Part shown: positions 63,683-64,000 of the stretch, in pieces
Numbering within the stretch: the first letter of the stretch is position 1
Layout: each line of letters starts with the position of its first letter
Source: Candidatus Neomarinimicrobiota bacterium
Lineage (GTDB): Bacteria > Fidelibacterota > Marinisomatia > Marinisomatales > TCS55
DNA: 64,000 bases
Assembly: GCA_018651745.1 (NCBI GenBank)
Contig: JABIDL010000030.1
Coordinates: 1-64,000 of the forward strand
Direction: 5' to 3'
Notes under the pieces: model-generated
Database searches by the model: none
The model's input: only the letters and a program-made list of their open reading frames with translations
What the model was told of the DNA's origin: nothing
Translations under genes and position numbers: made by a program

Positions 63683-63762
63683 CAAATTGAAGTGTTAGTT
63701 ATTTCCCAATCCTGATCCTTCTCTGTCTTTGCGATGAAGAAAATTTCTCGGTAAATTAGCCG

Positions 63763-64000
63763 ATGGCGAACCTATCGATTTCAGACCGTTCCTTCGCGTA
63801 TGCGGATTTTGAATCATTTTTATGCGCTCCCCGAAAATGTTCTCTTGCGGGTTCTGCTCGATCAACCATTCGCAATTCCCATAAAACACTTTCGAATATT
63901 ATTGCCTCCGGGAAACCGGTGTATGGAGTCAATACCGGATTTGGAAAATTGAGCGATATTCCCATTAAGCTCGAGGACCAGCAACAGCTTCAATTGAATT
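63763..64000 (+). CDS. hutH: Histidine ammonia-lyase, N-terminal part (runs off the window)
   Basis: 79 codons are visible from ATG 63763. The segment GKPVYGVNTGFGKLSDIPI is the conserved N-terminal block of the histidine/phenylalanine ammonia-lyase family, including the catalytic-loop Tyr. The MIO prosthetic-group ASG motif lies beyond the window, so HutH versus another aromatic lyase is not fully settled. An earlier ATG at 63734 meets a stop after six codons. HutH catalyses the first step of histidine breakdown to urocanate, fitting a peptide-using lifestyle. It is separated from dinG by 80 bases with no obvious hairpin. Confidence 0.85.
   Translation, partial: MANLSISDRSFAYADFESFLCAPRKCSLAGSARSTIRNSHKTLSNIIASGKPVYGVNTGFGKLSDIPIKLEDQQQLQLN

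Noticed and set aside
63734-63754. Earlier ATG before hutH
   Set aside because: It reads MKKISR then a stop codon, so it cannot be the hutH start.
1-64000. CRISPR array, tRNA or rRNA genes
   Set aside because: No regularly spaced short repeats, cloverleaf-like segments or rRNA signatures were noticed. Intergenic gaps are few and short, and none resembles these.

Overview
The window looks like a Gram-negative bacterium of the FCB superphylum. Ca. Marinimicrobia (SAR406/Neomarinimicrobiota) is my best inference. Five large secreted proteins end in a YPNPFNP-type, FlgD-like C-terminal domain of the type IX secretion (T9SS) kind. There are several predicted outer-membrane barrels and lipoproteins and a complete-looking type IV pilus (T4P) core cluster, and the DNA is AT-leaning. 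No rRNA, tRNA, CRISPR array or complete insertion sequence was recognised. Almost everything is on the + strand, in tightly packed operons with ATGA, GTGA or TAATG overlaps.

Layout. 1-2.5 kb: 3' part of a secreted lectin-like/cadherin-like repeat protein, then a terminator. 2.9-6.7 kb: a probable metal-handling locus (CDF-like membrane protein, YdjM-like membrane hydrolase, outer-membrane barrel, HMA lipoprotein, Cys-rich beta-propeller). The barrel gene has two in-frame UGA codons (U-P-L-U) just after its signal peptide, followed by a hairpin resembling a bacterial SECIS element; I consider it a candidate selenoprotein. 6.8-15.9 kb: TPR proteins, ispG, comM, a REP-associated transposase (RAYT), an FMN reductase, a proline iminopeptidase and an FNR-like reductase. 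16-30.2 kb: the T4P cluster (pilin, pilT, minor pilins, a large PilX-like protein, pilM/N/O/P-like genes, pilQ, an Ig-like lipoprotein, pilB, pilC). 30.2-33.8 kb: a C25-like peptidase with a dockerin-like tail. 33.9-39.6 kb: pgsB-pgsC-pgsW (poly-gamma-glutamate type) followed by a periplasmic protein, a barrel and a lipoprotein. 39.6-48.1 kb: three large T9SS-type proteins, including an M14 carboxypeptidase and a second C25-like protein. 48.1-53.6 kb: glutaredoxin, a coiled-coil lipoprotein, a minus-strand operon with a putative zincin, and a barrel with calcium-binding repeats. 53.6-64 kb: alaS, a DUF296 protein, ridA, an NSS transporter, a geranylgeranyl-reductase-family flavoprotein, an exonuclease-helicase (DnaQ-DinG type), and the 5' end of hutH.

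Biology. The genes fit a surface-active, protein- and peptide-degrading heterotroph: secreted peptidases, amino-acid uptake and catabolism (NSS symporter, Pip, HutH), T4P for adhesion, motility or DNA uptake, and possibly an anionic polyglutamate-like surface polymer. REP-like palindromes occur in at least three families. One family has a copy inside the RAYT coding sequence and another in frame inside the sorting domain of a secreted peptidase.

All functions are read from sequence motifs by eye; no database search was run.
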